A DNA stretch of 24,266 bases from Acanthaster planci (taxonomy: Eukaryota; Echinodermata; Asteroidea; Valvatida; Acanthasteridae), in the NCBI RefSeq assembly GCF_001949145.1, contig NW_019091574.1, positions 243,969 to 268,234 of the forward strand, read 5' to 3'. Position 1 is the stretch's first letter. Every line of letters starts with the position of its first letter. This document shows positions 1-11,000 of the stretch, piece after piece. A program made the translations under genes and the position numbers. The notes beneath the pieces are model-generated. The model did no database searches. It was not told the origin of the DNA and saw only the letters and a list, made by a program, of their open reading frames with translations.

Positions 1-235
1 TAGATGCGTTGAAAATATGACTTCAGGCAAAACTGCATTGTCATACGAATACCGCAAAATATTCTTGGAAGTTATGACACAGAATGACAGAACCAGCGTT
101 GGCTTCTCCAAAAAGCCATTCACAGAATTCCCTCTGTGTATCTGAACCATGAAACACTCGCTCTCGATCCCCACATCGTCGACAGGTCGTGATATTGTAA
201 CGGCAACCTAAACAGGTCCAACCGCCAATAAGGGG
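1..235 (-). pseudogene. Polinton-type DNA polymerase B, exonuclease-domain fragment (left piece)
   Basis: Read on the minus strand from about 235 to 41, this stretch encodes a cysteine cluster (CLGC, then CRRCGDRERVFHG) followed by DTQREFCEWLFGEA and CHNFQEYFAVF. This order matches the exonuclease part of protein-primed type B polymerases of Maverick/Polinton elements, just downstream of the first exonuclease motif. A stop at 41-43 closes that frame. Similar sequence resumes in another frame (VLPEVIF) and runs off the left edge, so there is a frameshift near 45. It follows on in protein order from the 996-2103 piece, which ends in IAHKVC, and the two are separated by about 760 bp of unrelated DNA. 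The enzyme would replicate the element's DNA; this copy cannot. The assignment is by recalled family pattern. Confidence 0.6.
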
Positions 236-995
236 AACTAACTATATTTCTATGAAGTTAAACAAAAAAATCAGTAAGAATACAAGAAAGGAAATTTAAA
301 TTATACCTTCAAACAGTTGAATTTATTAATTTAACAGGCGCTTCTTCACCTATGACAAAACACCAGGGGAGGGCGAGTTACAAACTGAAACAGTCTGAAA
401 CTGTGTAAAATAGTAGCAGATGTAGACCAACTACGGTGAAACACCATAGTTGGGGCGTGGCAAAGGAAATGGGCACAAGGTAAAACTAAAGAAAACTAAA
501 TTAGAACATACTCACAGAAAGACTGAGCAAACCATCGAACCCTGTCCAGAAAAATCTATTGTAGTGGTGGTGCAAAGTAATCGTGAAAAGATATTTCATT
601 CTACTAGGGATCCTGCAGCAGGAACTAAAATGGAAATAAGGGAACAAATATATACACCACCATCCACCACCATGCCCAGCCGTAAGTCCACACCTACGAG
701 CCTAACAGGCAGCTTTTATAAGCCTGTAGAGAAAGTTATGTAAGAAATGTTGCACCACTGCTACTAGAAACAAGGAGAGGAATTCTGAAGACTGCAATGA
801 ACAAACCAAACTAGCATTACTGAGGAACACAGAGTCAGGCCAGGGCTCCAGGGTCAAATGAAATAACAAAAGATTAATGAACAATAAGGGCCTGCAGTAC
901 TGTGGCCAGAACACTTATATTTTAGAGGAACTTACTCCTTAACTTAAAAAAAGGAAAGACCCAAATTTTGTTACAATATCTTCTTGGTCTAAACA
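236..995. other. ~760 bp insert interrupting the polymerase gene
   Basis: Polymerase coding similarity stops near 1000 and resumes near 235. The DNA between has no convincing gene; the short plus-strand ORF at 450-743 has no recognisable domain. The insert contains a hairpin at 427-453. It may be a short non-autonomous element or decayed intron-like DNA. I could not find clear terminal repeats or a target duplication. On the minus strand a TTTAACTTCATAG-like acceptor lies near the left end, so an intron cannot be excluded. Confidence 0.45.
427..453. repeat. Hairpin (12 bp stem, 3 nt loop)
   Basis: CCAACTACGGTG is followed by AAA and then CACCATAGTTGG. Eleven of the twelve stem positions pair, with one C/A mismatch. 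It lies inside the insert that splits the polymerase gene. Its role is unknown. Confidence 0.55.
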
Positions 996-2103
996 TTAAA
1001 TGCAGACTTTGTGAGCGATGCACAGATTGGGCTCGTGAATGCCTGTCTCCTGCGTACACTCAAAGTCAAAGAAAATATAGGATCCTGTCTTTTCGCTTAC
1101 ATCACCCTGTACCTCCTGATCATTAAACGGGACATCTTCGACTAAAGTTTCTTCAGTTGAAGGACTCATTTCCATTGCCGGCTGCATATAACACAGGTGA
1201 TCCTGGAGCACGTACTCTCTGCATACGGAACAATATTTCTCTCCATATACGTGTTTCTTCCCTTTGTTTCTTCCCGATTGACAAATTGGCTGCAATCCTG
1301 ATATCTGTAGGGGTTTTACATACGGAATTGCCAGCGCTATTTTGTTTCAGATGATTCTCGAAGCACGCCTTGCTTTTGAAATGCCTGTTGCAGTGACGGC
1401 AGTACACCCACTCTTCCTTCGGACAGGTGGTTTGGAAGCAGAGCTTGCAAGAATTTGCGCACCGATGTTCCATTTTTGTGTTTTAACCTTTCAGGGAGGA
1501 CAGACAAAAGTAACTACGATTGACAAAGGCAGGCATCTTGGTGATGACATCATAATGATCGTGATGGTAGTACCGATAAATTTGTTTATCGGCTGTATAA
1601 TAGCATTTAAACGTTCTTTTGATGCGACCACAATTTGATATCCCCCTAGAACACCTTGGACCAATTTGATTTCTTCAACGCCACACCTATTCAGAGGTAC
1701 TCGAGCTTGCCGGTGGAGATCTTCGGCCAACGTCTGTTGTAGCGAATATCCTTTTCTAATAGAATCCCACCGTTCACGCCCGTGGATTTTGGCCTTGGCA
1801 GTAACAATAGCTCTTGCACAACACAGGTCATCTTTGTTGATAATTTGAATGATGCATTTCTTCTCTTGTAGAAACCGGTCAAAGTTGACATAGCGTTTCT
1901 TGGAAACTCTACCGCCCAAAGGCATGGCCACGTGGGTAATGCTGATCTGGAGACTACTATCTAAAGAAAATTGCTCGTTGCTCTGGATCACCTGCTCAAT
2001 CCAGGCTAAAAATCTCTCAACCGTCAACTTATCATTAGTGATGAACGGCAATTGGATTGGGTAGTCCAGCTCGGGACTCATCACCACCACACGTATGTTC
2101 CGG
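996..2103 (-). pseudogene. Polinton-type DNA polymerase B, N-terminal/early exonuclease fragment (middle piece)
   Basis: The minus strand from about 2100 to 996 encodes a recognisable but broken Polinton-type protein-primed DNA polymerase. It opens with IRVVVMSPELDYPIQLPF, then NKDDLCCARAIV. Next come cysteine/histidine clusters (HRCANSCKLC, YCRHCNRHF, YCSVCREYV, HLCYMQP) and the first exonuclease motif FFDFECTQETG, with the Asp and Glu of the DxE pair. The frame changes near 1590 and near 1295, and an in-frame TAA lies at 1483-1485. Similarity stops after IAHKVC at about 1005. The N-terminal zinc-finger piece lies at 12902-13258 and the downstream piece at 1-235, so two insertions split this gene. 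The polymerase palm (YxDTD) region would lie left of the window. Family membership is confident from motif order; function is lost. Confidence 0.75.
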
Positions 2104-2104
2104 A

Positions 2105-2522
2105 CCATTATGTCTGCATGGCTCATTATGTCCGCAAACTTTTTCTGGCTCATTATGTCCGCCCCATTGTGTCCGCAGGCCCATTATGTCCGTCCCATTG
2201 TGTCCGGAGGCCCATTATGTCGGCCCCATTGTGTCTGCAGGCCCATTATGTTCGCCCCCTTGTGTCCGGCGGGCCCATTATGTCCGCCCCATTGTGTCCG
2301 CAGGCCCATTATGTCCGCCCCATNTTATGTCCGTCCCATTGTGTCCGCAGGCCCATTATGTCGGCCCCATTGTGTCTGCAGGCCCATTATGTTCGCCCCC
2401 TTGTGTCCGGCGGGCCCATTATGTCCGCCCCATTGTGTCCGCAGGCCCATTATGTCCGCCCCATTGTGTCCGCGGGCCCATTATGTCCGCCCCATTGTGT
2501 CGAGAGGGCCAATTCTGTCTGT
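2105..2522 (+). repeat. Left terminal array of 31 bp tandem repeats (contains one N)
   Basis: From 2147 to about 2522 the sequence is head-to-tail copies of a 31 bp unit. Each unit has two similar halves, CATTATGTCCGCCC and CATTGTGTCCGCAGGCC. Two looser copies precede it (2105-2146). There are about twelve copies with small changes. Position 2324 is an N, and the phase of the array breaks there. The same unit, reverse-complemented, forms the array at 12799-12892. The repetitive ORFs read through this array are artefacts of the repeat. Confidence 0.9.
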
Positions 2523-3351
2523 AAATGCAAATCAGTATCCTGTAATGACATGCATCATACTGGTTCTACTCAATGAATGATTACTTTTCTGTCTGAATAT
2601 TCAGGGTTTCAAGGGATGACAGGGACAGGCCAGTCACACAAGTGAAACTAATAATCGTTTTAGCAAACTTCGTCAGTCTTTCGTATACATTTGTTTCGTG
2701 TTCAAAAAAGAAGCAGACAGGTTTTGCATTGTGTACGCTTAGAGGGATCATTATAAAAAAAATAATAAAACCCTTGAAACAGCACCTTTTCAATAGAACT
2801 GGTGGAAATGTTTTGGCAATTTTAACCCATATTTTTGATATTTTTTTTTAAATGCAATTTGCACATTCATAAGAAAACCTGTGATTGCACTGAAGGCAGC
2901 CTCAATGTTGCAAATGCTCGGTCAATTTTAAATGTTTTTACTGTGCATCTTATGCAACTCAAAAAGGATTTCACACAGTCTTTATACATCAAAGGAGAGT
3001 GCAGAGATACACAAAAAGTGCTTCCAAGTGAACCTCATTTCATGGATCCTTTAATTGAAACAGAGACCCTTAGCTCACTAATAACGCTGAGGTGAACCAA
3101 TTCATGTTCAAACATTTTAAGAGTAATATGTTACCCGACACATTTTATTGAGACTAAGAACAGGCTAATAGCAACGGAAAGCTGAGAGGTACAAATAATA
3201 TTTGTTAGTGCACAAGAACATTTTGAAAGTGAACAAATACGTAAGAGTACATAGCATACCCGAAAACGAAATACAATCGAAAACCCCAGAATATGAATAC
3301 AAATTGCTATCGAATCAGACTGAATTTTCATTACATCGTTTACCAGTTTTT
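2523..3351. other. Non-coding stretch inside the nested element
   Basis: No recognisable gene. ORFs here are short, AT-rich and without domains. The left side abuts the terminal array and the right side the AAAC-type microsatellite. Confidence 0.6.
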
Positions 3352-3536
3352 CAAACAAACAACGAACAAACAAACAAACAAGCAACCCAACACCCCAAAC
3401 AAACAACCCAATAAATAAACAAACAAACAACCCAACAAACAAACAAACAAATACCCCAACCAACCAACAAACAAACACCCCAACACCCCAACAAACACCC
3501 CAACAAACAAATCAATAAATAAACAAACAAACAAAC
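3352..3536. repeat. AAAC/ACACCCCA-type microsatellite
   Basis: About 185 bp made of CAAA/AAAC tetramers interspersed with AACACCCC blocks. It is strongly strand-asymmetric, with almost no G on the plus strand. Long minus-strand ORFs here (Cys/Leu/Val/Phe-rich) are by-products of the repeat. Confidence 0.9.
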
Positions 3537-3689
3537 TCCAGAATGTGTGGACTATAAATAACTGATATAATAGGTTTCAGTTTTGTAAATTTAACCATTC
3601 TTCTTAAATACATGAGAACATTGAAATCAGGAAGGTTATTTATTTTTATTTCTCAAACCTCTCTAGCTCAGGACAACCAGACGCTAAAA

Positions 3690-4350
3690 CCCAGGAATAA
3701 TTCCTTTCCCTGCCTTCGCTTTGGATTTATAATTATGAAATTTTAAATATCAGTACTACTTCATAAGACAACACTTTCAACGTTAAGAACATTCGCTTTT
3801 CGGACAGGTTCGAATGAGACTAAAACCAGCAATGATTTACAGCCAATAATAAGGGAAAATGGTGGTGAAAATGACATTTTTGATCCCAAAGAATAGTTCT
3901 GAAGTTAAAATTTCATGAAGTATAAAATGTACTCAAAATGAAAGTACAGTTTGCAACCCCCAAATACGATTGCAAACTTGACGTGAAATTAATACTGAAC
4001 CTTGATATGCTTCAACCTGCGACGGTAATTAAATTTGAAGAACACATTAAACAGAATCTGAACTAGCTTGACAGGTTTCAGGGTCTTTACTTTTACTACG
4101 GTAAACAACTAAATAAAAAAATAAAATAAGGAATATTTGTTGTTTTACCTTTTACCTCTCCCCTTGGAATCACAACCATGATGTTACAAGCCCAGAAAAG
4201 GTTATTTTCCTTGCCGTCACTTAGAATTATTAATATGAAATTATAACAAATGCTATATTAATTGATACTTTCAACTTTAATGATTCTACGCTTATTAAAA
4301 GGCAAAACGGTGGTGCAAATAACATTTTGAGCGCAAAGAACAGTTCTATG
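3690..4350. repeat. Diverged direct duplication downstream of the OTU gene
   Basis: Segments 3690-3920 and 4190-4350 share several matching blocks in order. Examples are CCCAGGAATAATTCCTTTCC against CCCAGAAAAGGTTATTTTCC, TTATGAAATT against ATATGAAATT, AAAATGGTGGTGAAAATGAC against AAAACGGTGGTGCAAATAAC, and CAAAGAATAGTTCT against CAAAGAACAGTTCT. Block spacing is about 500 then 447 bp, so one copy has an indel of roughly 50 bp. A third partial match (ACCCAGGGTTGATTATTTC) starts near 4438. The rest of 3537-4440 shows no gene. Confidence 0.5.
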
Positions 4351-4449
4351 ACTACAATTATAAAGAGAATGTAAATGAAAACAGAAAATTTAAGAAAGTC
4401 TGTTGTATTCCTCAGGGTGCTTACCAAGATGTTACATACCCAGGGTTGA

Positions 4450-5621
4450 TTATTTCTCCCACCCCCCTTTTGGAGTAAAATCCTGTATCTTGAACCATCC
4501 ATGACCGGTTGCACAAAGTACAACTTTGCCATAAGGCCAACCCTTGAAATTTCCAAAGACGCGACGCAACTCAATTGCAAGTCCACTGATTTTCCCTGTG
4601 TATCTATACAACTTCGCTAGTGACCATTCATATAGCTGCCCAACAGAAACCTCCCAAGCGTTTTCCTCCACATGTGCTACAATATCTGAGGAGATGTGTA
4701 CTCTCGGTAGAACTGTTTGAGACACAAGAGCAATGAATCTTACACTCATTGGGAAAAGACTCTCGAAAAGGCCAATGTAAGCTGCTGACAATGAAACGAT
4801 GTGCTTTAGGATAAGTTCCAACACTTCGTGCGGTAAATCACATAGAAACACTCGTTTGCTCGATTCATTACGTGGAACAGGCTCGTTATATACGCTGTAC
4901 ATCGTAAGATCCGGTGGACCTTCAAAAGAGCTGTCAACATGATTTGAACCAGCATCTTCAATTGCCATTCCTGTAGGTTCCCTGACCCGGGTCATAGGCT
5001 CTAGCCTAATGTAGTGGAACTCATACTCGTGTCCAAGGTACACCGTTCCAACGTACTCTTCATGGTCAGGTTCAATGAACGTCAGCCCACAATGTTGGCT
5101 GGAAATAACACCTATTCTAATGCTATATGTATTGGTAGTAGCATTGTCTGACATTCTCTGCAAATATTCTTCCTGAGATAGATTAGGCACGAATTCAGAC
5201 AGGTGGTCATCTCTATACATAGGGTTCAGGCTGAGCCACGAGACAATATCAGACCTACAGTTTTTTGGTCAAGCTGACTTCCCAAGAGAAGACTTAGACT
5301 TTGAGCCAGAGAATGAAACATGCAACTACCATCCTTTGGAATGTTTCCTTCGGGAAGCAATTCATATTCCAGTGCGTGTGTAACCAAGTCGTCCCGAGCG
5401 GAATAAAAAAATGCATTCCGGCTAATATTGTTGAAGAAGTCAAAGACAGCGTGGCTGCGCTTTGTGTATTCTGGGATACTGAATATTTGGGGGTTATGTT
5501 CCCTTAATCTGCACTTCAATCCAGAATGTCTGCAACACTTGTGAGACATGTGGTTCGAACACAAAGGTACAGCTGAACGCTCACAGTTGTCATCGTTGTG
5601 TGACGGACCGACTTGAATCAA
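4450..5621 (-). pseudogene. OTU-family cysteine protease fused to an F-box-like segment (frameshifted)
   Basis: Two minus-strand frames join into one gene. The upstream frame (5621-5226) has a His/Cys-rich N-terminus and then IPKDGSCMFHSLAQSL. That is the OTU catalytic block, with Asp and nucleophile Cys in DGSC. The downstream frame opens before its first Met with SDIVSWLSLNP and continues through EEYLQRMSDNATT to YLGHEYEFHYIRLEP, where HY is the likely catalytic His. A frameshift near 5262 joins them. The C-terminus contains LPHEVLELILKHIVSLS...FIALVSQ, an F-box-like pattern, and ends in GHGWFKIQDFTPKGGW. OTU enzymes remove ubiquitin and F-boxes bind Skp1, so the protein may once have targeted ubiquitin pathways. 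It lies downstream of the integrase on the same strand. OTU is confident; F-box is moderate. Confidence 0.72.
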
Positions 5622-5779
5622 GTCTAATCTTGGAATATGTTATGAGTTTGGTAGCCATCCGAATAGTCATAATAGTTCCCACCCCGTCATGCTTGTAACC
5701 AGTATTTAAAGAGCTCGATGGGATATGAAATGGTCAGTTGTCTGTAACTAGTCATATTGCTTGATTTATATATGTATGA

Positions 5780-5870
5780 GGCTGGATTAGCTCAATGGTT
5801 ATATCTCTACAAAACTTTGACACATTATTCTTGCGCAACGTACTTTGCCGTGGCGTACGTGCGATTCTCC
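5780..5870 (+). repeat. tRNA-derived SINE-like head (RNA polymerase III A and B boxes)
   Basis: GGCTGGATTAGCTCAATGGTT resembles the start of a tRNA. It contains an A-box match TAGCTCAATGG (5788-5798). About 60 bp later GTGCGATTCTCC (5859-5870) resembles the B box GTTCGATTCC with small changes. The sequence between does not fold as a normal tRNA, so this is more likely a SINE head or tRNA relic than a working tRNA. The 3' end of the element is unclear. Confidence 0.4.
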
Positions 5871-6195
5871 CTCTCTCTCCGATCGAGTTGTGTTGGCACA
5901 TAACGTGAGTTGTCGTTCTTCATCAAGCTTTCAAATTTTGTTCACTTTAATTTTGCGTTTGGGTCGTGTTGACATTGCAGCCTTGTTTTCATCAACCTTG
6001 TGACTACACTAACTTTTCGTCGTTGGTTGATGAGATCCAAAATAGGACATTTGGCTTCCTTTCAGTTTCGCACATTGTAGAGAAAGTTTTGTGCATGTGT
6101 CGTGTGACCGACGACTGTTGCACGTCAGCGACCTGACGACTGTTGTGTGTATTTTGTGCAATAGATTTACTCAGAGGAGAGAGGCGGGTCCGCAC

Positions 6196-6331
6196 AATGC
6201 CCTTGGGAATTTATTAAAAGCTAACGTATAATGCCCTGGGGAATTTATTAATAGTTAACGTATAATGCCCTGGGGAATTTATTAAAAGTTAACGTATAAT
6301 GTCCTTGGGAATTTAGTAAATTTTAATTTAC
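6196..6331 (+). repeat. 34 bp tandem repeat, four copies
   Basis: Copies start at 6196, 6230, 6264 and 6298. Each reads approximately AATGCCCTGGGGAATTTATT followed by AAAAGTTAACGTAT. The first three are nearly identical, while the fourth is diverged at its end. The exact 34 bp spacing and low divergence suggest recent expansion. Confidence 0.9.
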
Positions 6332-6613
6332 AATCACCTAGAAACCTAACTTTATATTCTCAACTCTTGAGGAGTCTCATCTTCATAAACAAACACACTT
6401 CTGATTATTGTCATACTCATACTTTAGATCTTCCTCCATGTTTATATTATATTGTAGCCTATGCTGTCTCATAATTGTTGGATTGAATAATTAAATCTAA
6501 TCTGAAATGCAATCACGGAACATCATGTTGTACTGAATATATATATTATTCTTTGATTAATCTGTGATCACTTAGCAGTTTCCTGTCCTCAATTTAAAAG
6601 TTGAGCGGACCCA

Positions 6614-8014
6614 CTACGTCAAGGTGGCAACACCCCCCACGTAACCGTGACAGTTGCACTGGCAAAACAGGATAATTTTCTTCAAAAGATGGGTATGTAA
6701 TTTCTGTCTTTCTGTTTCCTTGTCTGTTGTCGTCGCAGCAATATCGGAAACCCGAAACCATTTTTCAAACAATTGACCGCCCTCCTTGAACTTCACTTTA
6801 TACGTATGTTTTTTATGGTTTGTTTTAACTATATGACCTTCGTGAATTACTATTTGAAACTTTGCCTTTCCCGGTCATCCTTATCAAGACTTCGTCACCG
6901 ATAAGGTACAAACTTGGAGGATTTTTAGCCATTGATCTTTTTACCATATTCTGTGCATTCTTCCTAGAGACGCGACGAGCTTTCTCTCTCATACGTTGAA
7001 CTTCGCGCTGCCTGGACCTAACAACATCAGAATGACGGTAATCACTTGCTGCAGCAGGGATATTGGTATTAACCTTTCTTCCATGATAGACTTCAAATGG
7101 TGTTGCCCCAATAGCTTCGTGAAACTCTGTGTTTCGCAGAAAAGCATATTTTTTTACACTTCGGGCCCAGTGACTTTTCTTCGTTTTAACAAAGTCAAAA
7201 AGAATATTTTCTTCCAGGTGCGATGTGATGATTCAATTTTTCCCTTGGCTTTGTGGGTTATATGGTCGTCCTTTTACTCGAATTATTCCCCTTTTTGTGC
7301 ACAAATCATTGACGTGGCCCAAGAACTCTTTGCCGTTGTCACTTTGTAAAACCTTGGGCTGGCCTTCGCTCATCTAGTATTTCCGCAACCCTTTTACTAT
7401 TTTTTGATGGCAACGGGAAGAGCCACACGTACCTACTAAAGACATCCATAACACTTAGAATGTACTTAAAGGTTTCCATCTGACTCGAATTTGTCATCTT
7501 CGCCATATTCACTAGGTCAATTTGATGAATCTTCTGCACATCACCCGCTATGACAGGTGTTAATGGGGCTTTGTTTGTAAAGACCGGTGACAGTTTTTGG
7601 TGAATTGTCATGGTCTTCAAGCGTTTACTGGTATCTTTTCGAGATACCCCACGAAACTGCTCACCCAGTCGTTTTGCAACCTTCCTGATACTTCCTCCTT
7701 TACTGGTAGTTTATCCTTTCTTGATAACCCGATGGACTTCTCCCTCCTTTAGAAGCATGGTGTTGCTAATGAATATACGTTGTTCTGTTACTCCCCTGAC
7801 TGTGTTGTCGCGTATGTGTACATTGACGGTAAGCGAGACGCAATCTTCTCAACTGCCTCCATGCGGCCTGTCCATTTGAGTCATCTAATCGTTTGGTTAC
7901 TCGAATGCCATTAAGAGTCACTGGGATCAGTGTCATATTTAACATTACGAAGCCATAGCCTCCAATTTGCACTTTTCGACGGACTTCCTTCACACAATGT
8001 GGAATTTTACTCAT
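6614..8014 (-). pseudogene. Retroviral-type (rve) integrase/transposase, multiply frameshifted
   Basis: Read from 8014 down to 6614, fragments in changing frames form a DDE integrase. The N-terminal piece is MSKIPHCVKEVRRKVQIGGY, followed by a frame change near 7890. The core shows HQIDLVNMAKM with the first Asp, YILSVMDVFSRYVWLFPLPS, QSDNGKEFLGHV with the second Asp, and PQSQGK followed by SSHRTWK, where the catalytic Glu would sit. Then come FHEAIGATPFEVYHGRK and a C-terminal IVKTNHKKHTYKVKF-EKWFRVSD chromo-like segment. At least four frame changes are needed, so it is dead. It resembles KRBA2-like/Ginger integrases and is separate from the Polinton integrase that begins at 24121. It shares strand and element with the OTU gene. 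The rve fold is confident; the subclass is inferred. Confidence 0.78.
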
Positions 8015-8015
8015 A

Positions 8016-11000
8016 GTTTAATAACGGCGCTTATTCAGCCCAACCTTTGGCAAAAATCTTTGGAATGGTGGTTTTTTGTATTTCTATGCTTGTTTTTAGG
8101 GGGGTGAGTATTGTAATATTAATGAAATATTTGTCACGTATTAAGATGAGAGGACCAAGGTGTGAGGTAAGACAAAGTCTAATGTGTTCTTGATCTCAGT
8201 AATTTGATGAAATGGTGTTGTTTTCTCATGATATGCAATTTAAATTGGGAATCGGCATTGTCACAATTTTCAATTCCCCCAACTGGTAATGTTTATTTTT
8301 TTTTCGAAAAAGATAGATATAAATTACCCGTGAGGGCTTGATGTCTTTCTTCGCTGACGCTACGTATTTTGCTCCCCATTCCTGCACTTGGGTGCCACAA
8401 CAATGCCAGAAGAATCATCAAGGTCACGATGGTTTAAGCCCTGCACCAGTAAAAATATGGCAATATTCTCAAATTAAAAGAAAAGAATGTGATGCCAACA
8501 CATTTTTAAACAATTATTTAATGACGAGCAGTGGCTTACTTCATACATAGCAATCTATTGCAATTGTCTTTTTGCAAATGTTACGTGAACTTGCAGGAAT
8601 TGATATACATTATCGTTCAACTTCAAAGAATGCGAAATTTTCGTTTGGATGTCAACTAAATGATTTTTGTATAGCAAGTATCATGTGATAACAAGAACGT
8701 TTGATGTCAACTTGACGGACAAAAGTACCAAATGTTATTACACTTCAATCACTCTCTAATTTCCAAAGAAAGAAAATTTCATTTCTCCTCTAGTGAAAAT
8801 TTATTCCTGAACAGTGAAACTCAAGGGACAAGACGATTTCGGGTGAAATTTAATTACGCCAACATATCAGGAATCCTGTCAAATTTGAAGGATCCCCTTT
8901 TCCGAACAGTTTTAGTCTTAATGGGCAGTGAATTTCTCAGTCGATATCGTTTAGTTTCTTATTTCACTCTTCGGAAAAATAACACCATGGCAGACATGAA
9001 AACTTATTAAGTTAGCTTTGTGTGCACAAACGTTTACTTATATTTAACTGGGATATAGGCCTAGCTACATAATTTCTGGAATTAGTCATATGGAAGTAAC
9101 ATTTCATGCAAACTAGTTAATGCAAACATCATGCAAGCGAAAGAGCACATGGAACGATTGTTAATACAGACCTGTTCATTTTTGTTGTGTTGCTAAAGTT
9201 AAATGTTGTGTGATGTGGATCAAACACTTCGTACAAATATCAAAAAATGATGTGAAACAAACACTTCTTGCAAACACCAAAGGCGTACAAACTGAATCTG
9301 AACAAATACGAATGCACAGCCCAAGGATGAAGTGATGAAACGATGTACACTGTAAGTTATAGTAACAACTTGCAAACTGAAGGATGAGAGAATAGCTAAC
9401 CTTGCGGGCGTACTGTACAAGCTCTGGAAAAGAGAATTGGGGGAAAGCACTTAAATAACAGCAACGTTGCATTAACGCCCCGTCCACTGATCCTCACAGA
9501 GAATCCAAATGACATATTTTTGTCAATATCAACCCTCTCCCACTGATCCATCAGCCAGCCTCGCCAGATATATCTTGCGTTGTCCGTTCATGAAACAGCC
9601 GTGGTTTTGTTTTCGTAAGAAAGACAGTGTTGATTGATTAAAGCATCCACTGCAGTGGGTGGCAAGGCCTGTACAAAGAGGTATCAGTTTTACGCAGGCT
9701 AAAAAATATGGAACCATACTGGAATTCTTGTTTTGGGGGGTTTTTTTTGGGGGGGGTTGCTAAATACACTGCCCAGCTCATTGCCAGTCTGAAGGGTGAC
9801 TCTATACAGGCTAAAAGAGTCATGAGAGACCAGACAGCCCGGTCCTTAAATAAAGCTATAGGTGTCTGTTTTCAGAGCCGCCGGCATCACTGTTGAAGTC
9901 TATATCATTATTTGTCTTGACGAAAATTTTCAGTTAAATACATTTAAGACTTTTTTAGAGACTTACGCTCGTTCTCGTGGGGGATGCCATCTTCAAGTAT
10001 CATGGGGAGAACCTTCCATAACCCGTTTTCTGCTGCTTGAGTGAAGCTGAATTAGACCTCTATAACATCAGGCAACTGTGGCTACTGACACCAAAGCTAA
10101 CATCACAGGTGGGAATCTTGGAAAAGTCACTGTCACGCCCAGACAGGGGTGTGGGTGTGTGTGTACCCGGGGTACATTTAGTTTAATACGAGGCTCTTTA
10201 CTGTTGCAGGCAAATGCATGTGCGTTCATTTATGACTACCGATACATGTGCACCCGGCCAACATGGGCAAAGAATTGTTCAGTATGTTTAACTTCAACCA
10301 AAAACACACATGCGGATACACAAAATGAAAACTTATTCCATCCTCCCTGTGGAAGAATAACATATATCATTAAGTGAATTAGAAACAAAAACCATATACA
10401 AAAGCAAGCCGGCCCTTGCGTCACCAAGCTCCGGATACAGAGTTTTAAAACCCCCGCTCTGTGGGAAACACCAGCCTAATGGGCCCACGGGCGAGTTATG
10501 TGTTGACAAGCGTTACCCAACCACTATAGTGACCTTGCTTTAGACCAGTGATGACTTCCTCTAGGTAAGGATTGTACCCTGAATAATAAGCACATTACAA
10601 ATTTTCTGGGAAATTCAGTTTTGCACAGACACTGGCATCTATACCAGCGACATCAACCTAATAATCTCTCCATGGTGGTCACAGAAAAGTATTCAAATAG
10701 ATCCGCAAACAGACCGCTCGTCCATGACACTGTAAAATCAAACAACAAGAAACGAGTGAAGTGGCCCTGTTAATGCCGATAACAAATCCCATCCACTCCT
10801 TGCTAAAAAAAATCCAATCCACGGCATCAATATTTTTGGAATAATCCTGAAACCCCCCTGTTAGCATAAGGATAAAATCGACCGATTATTCCTTAAAACT
10901 TTCTTGCACAGACCGGTTTCCCTTATTTTCTCAGCCATGGAAACATTTTACGTAACCTTAGGAAACAGACCTCATGTTTGGCGGCCGAACTCAACTTCAT

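Larger units (their letters stand above)
5622..6613. other. Spacer between OTU and integrase pseudogenes
   Basis: No gene seen. It contains the tRNA-like SINE candidate (5780-5870), a short direct repeat of GACGACTGTTG near 6108 and 6135, and the 34 bp tandem array (6196-6331). The remainder is AT-rich without clear structure. Confidence 0.5.

Noticed and set aside
450-743. 97-codon plus-strand ORF
   Set aside because: No domain, no homology I recognise, and it lies in an insert that splits another gene.
2147-2522. CRISPR array
   Set aside because: The 31 bp units are contiguous with no unique spacers, and the genome is eukaryotic.
2052-2580. Three overlapping plus-strand ORFs encoding repeated CP-HYV-type peptides
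   Set aside because: They are translations of the 31 bp tandem array in different frames; the array itself explains them.
3131-3534. Minus-strand hydrophobic Cys/Leu/Val proteins
   Set aside because: By-products of the AAAC/ACACCCC microsatellite.
5780-5870. Functional tRNA gene
   Set aside because: Only A- and B-box-like words are present; arms do not pair as a normal cloverleaf.
6996-7349. 117-codon plus-strand ORF
   Set aside because: Antisense shadow of the integrase core, which has clear motifs on the minus strand.
6614-8014. The Polinton's own integrase
   Set aside because: A separate integrase start with Polinton-type N-terminus lies at 24121, and this copy is inside the nested element with different flanking genes.
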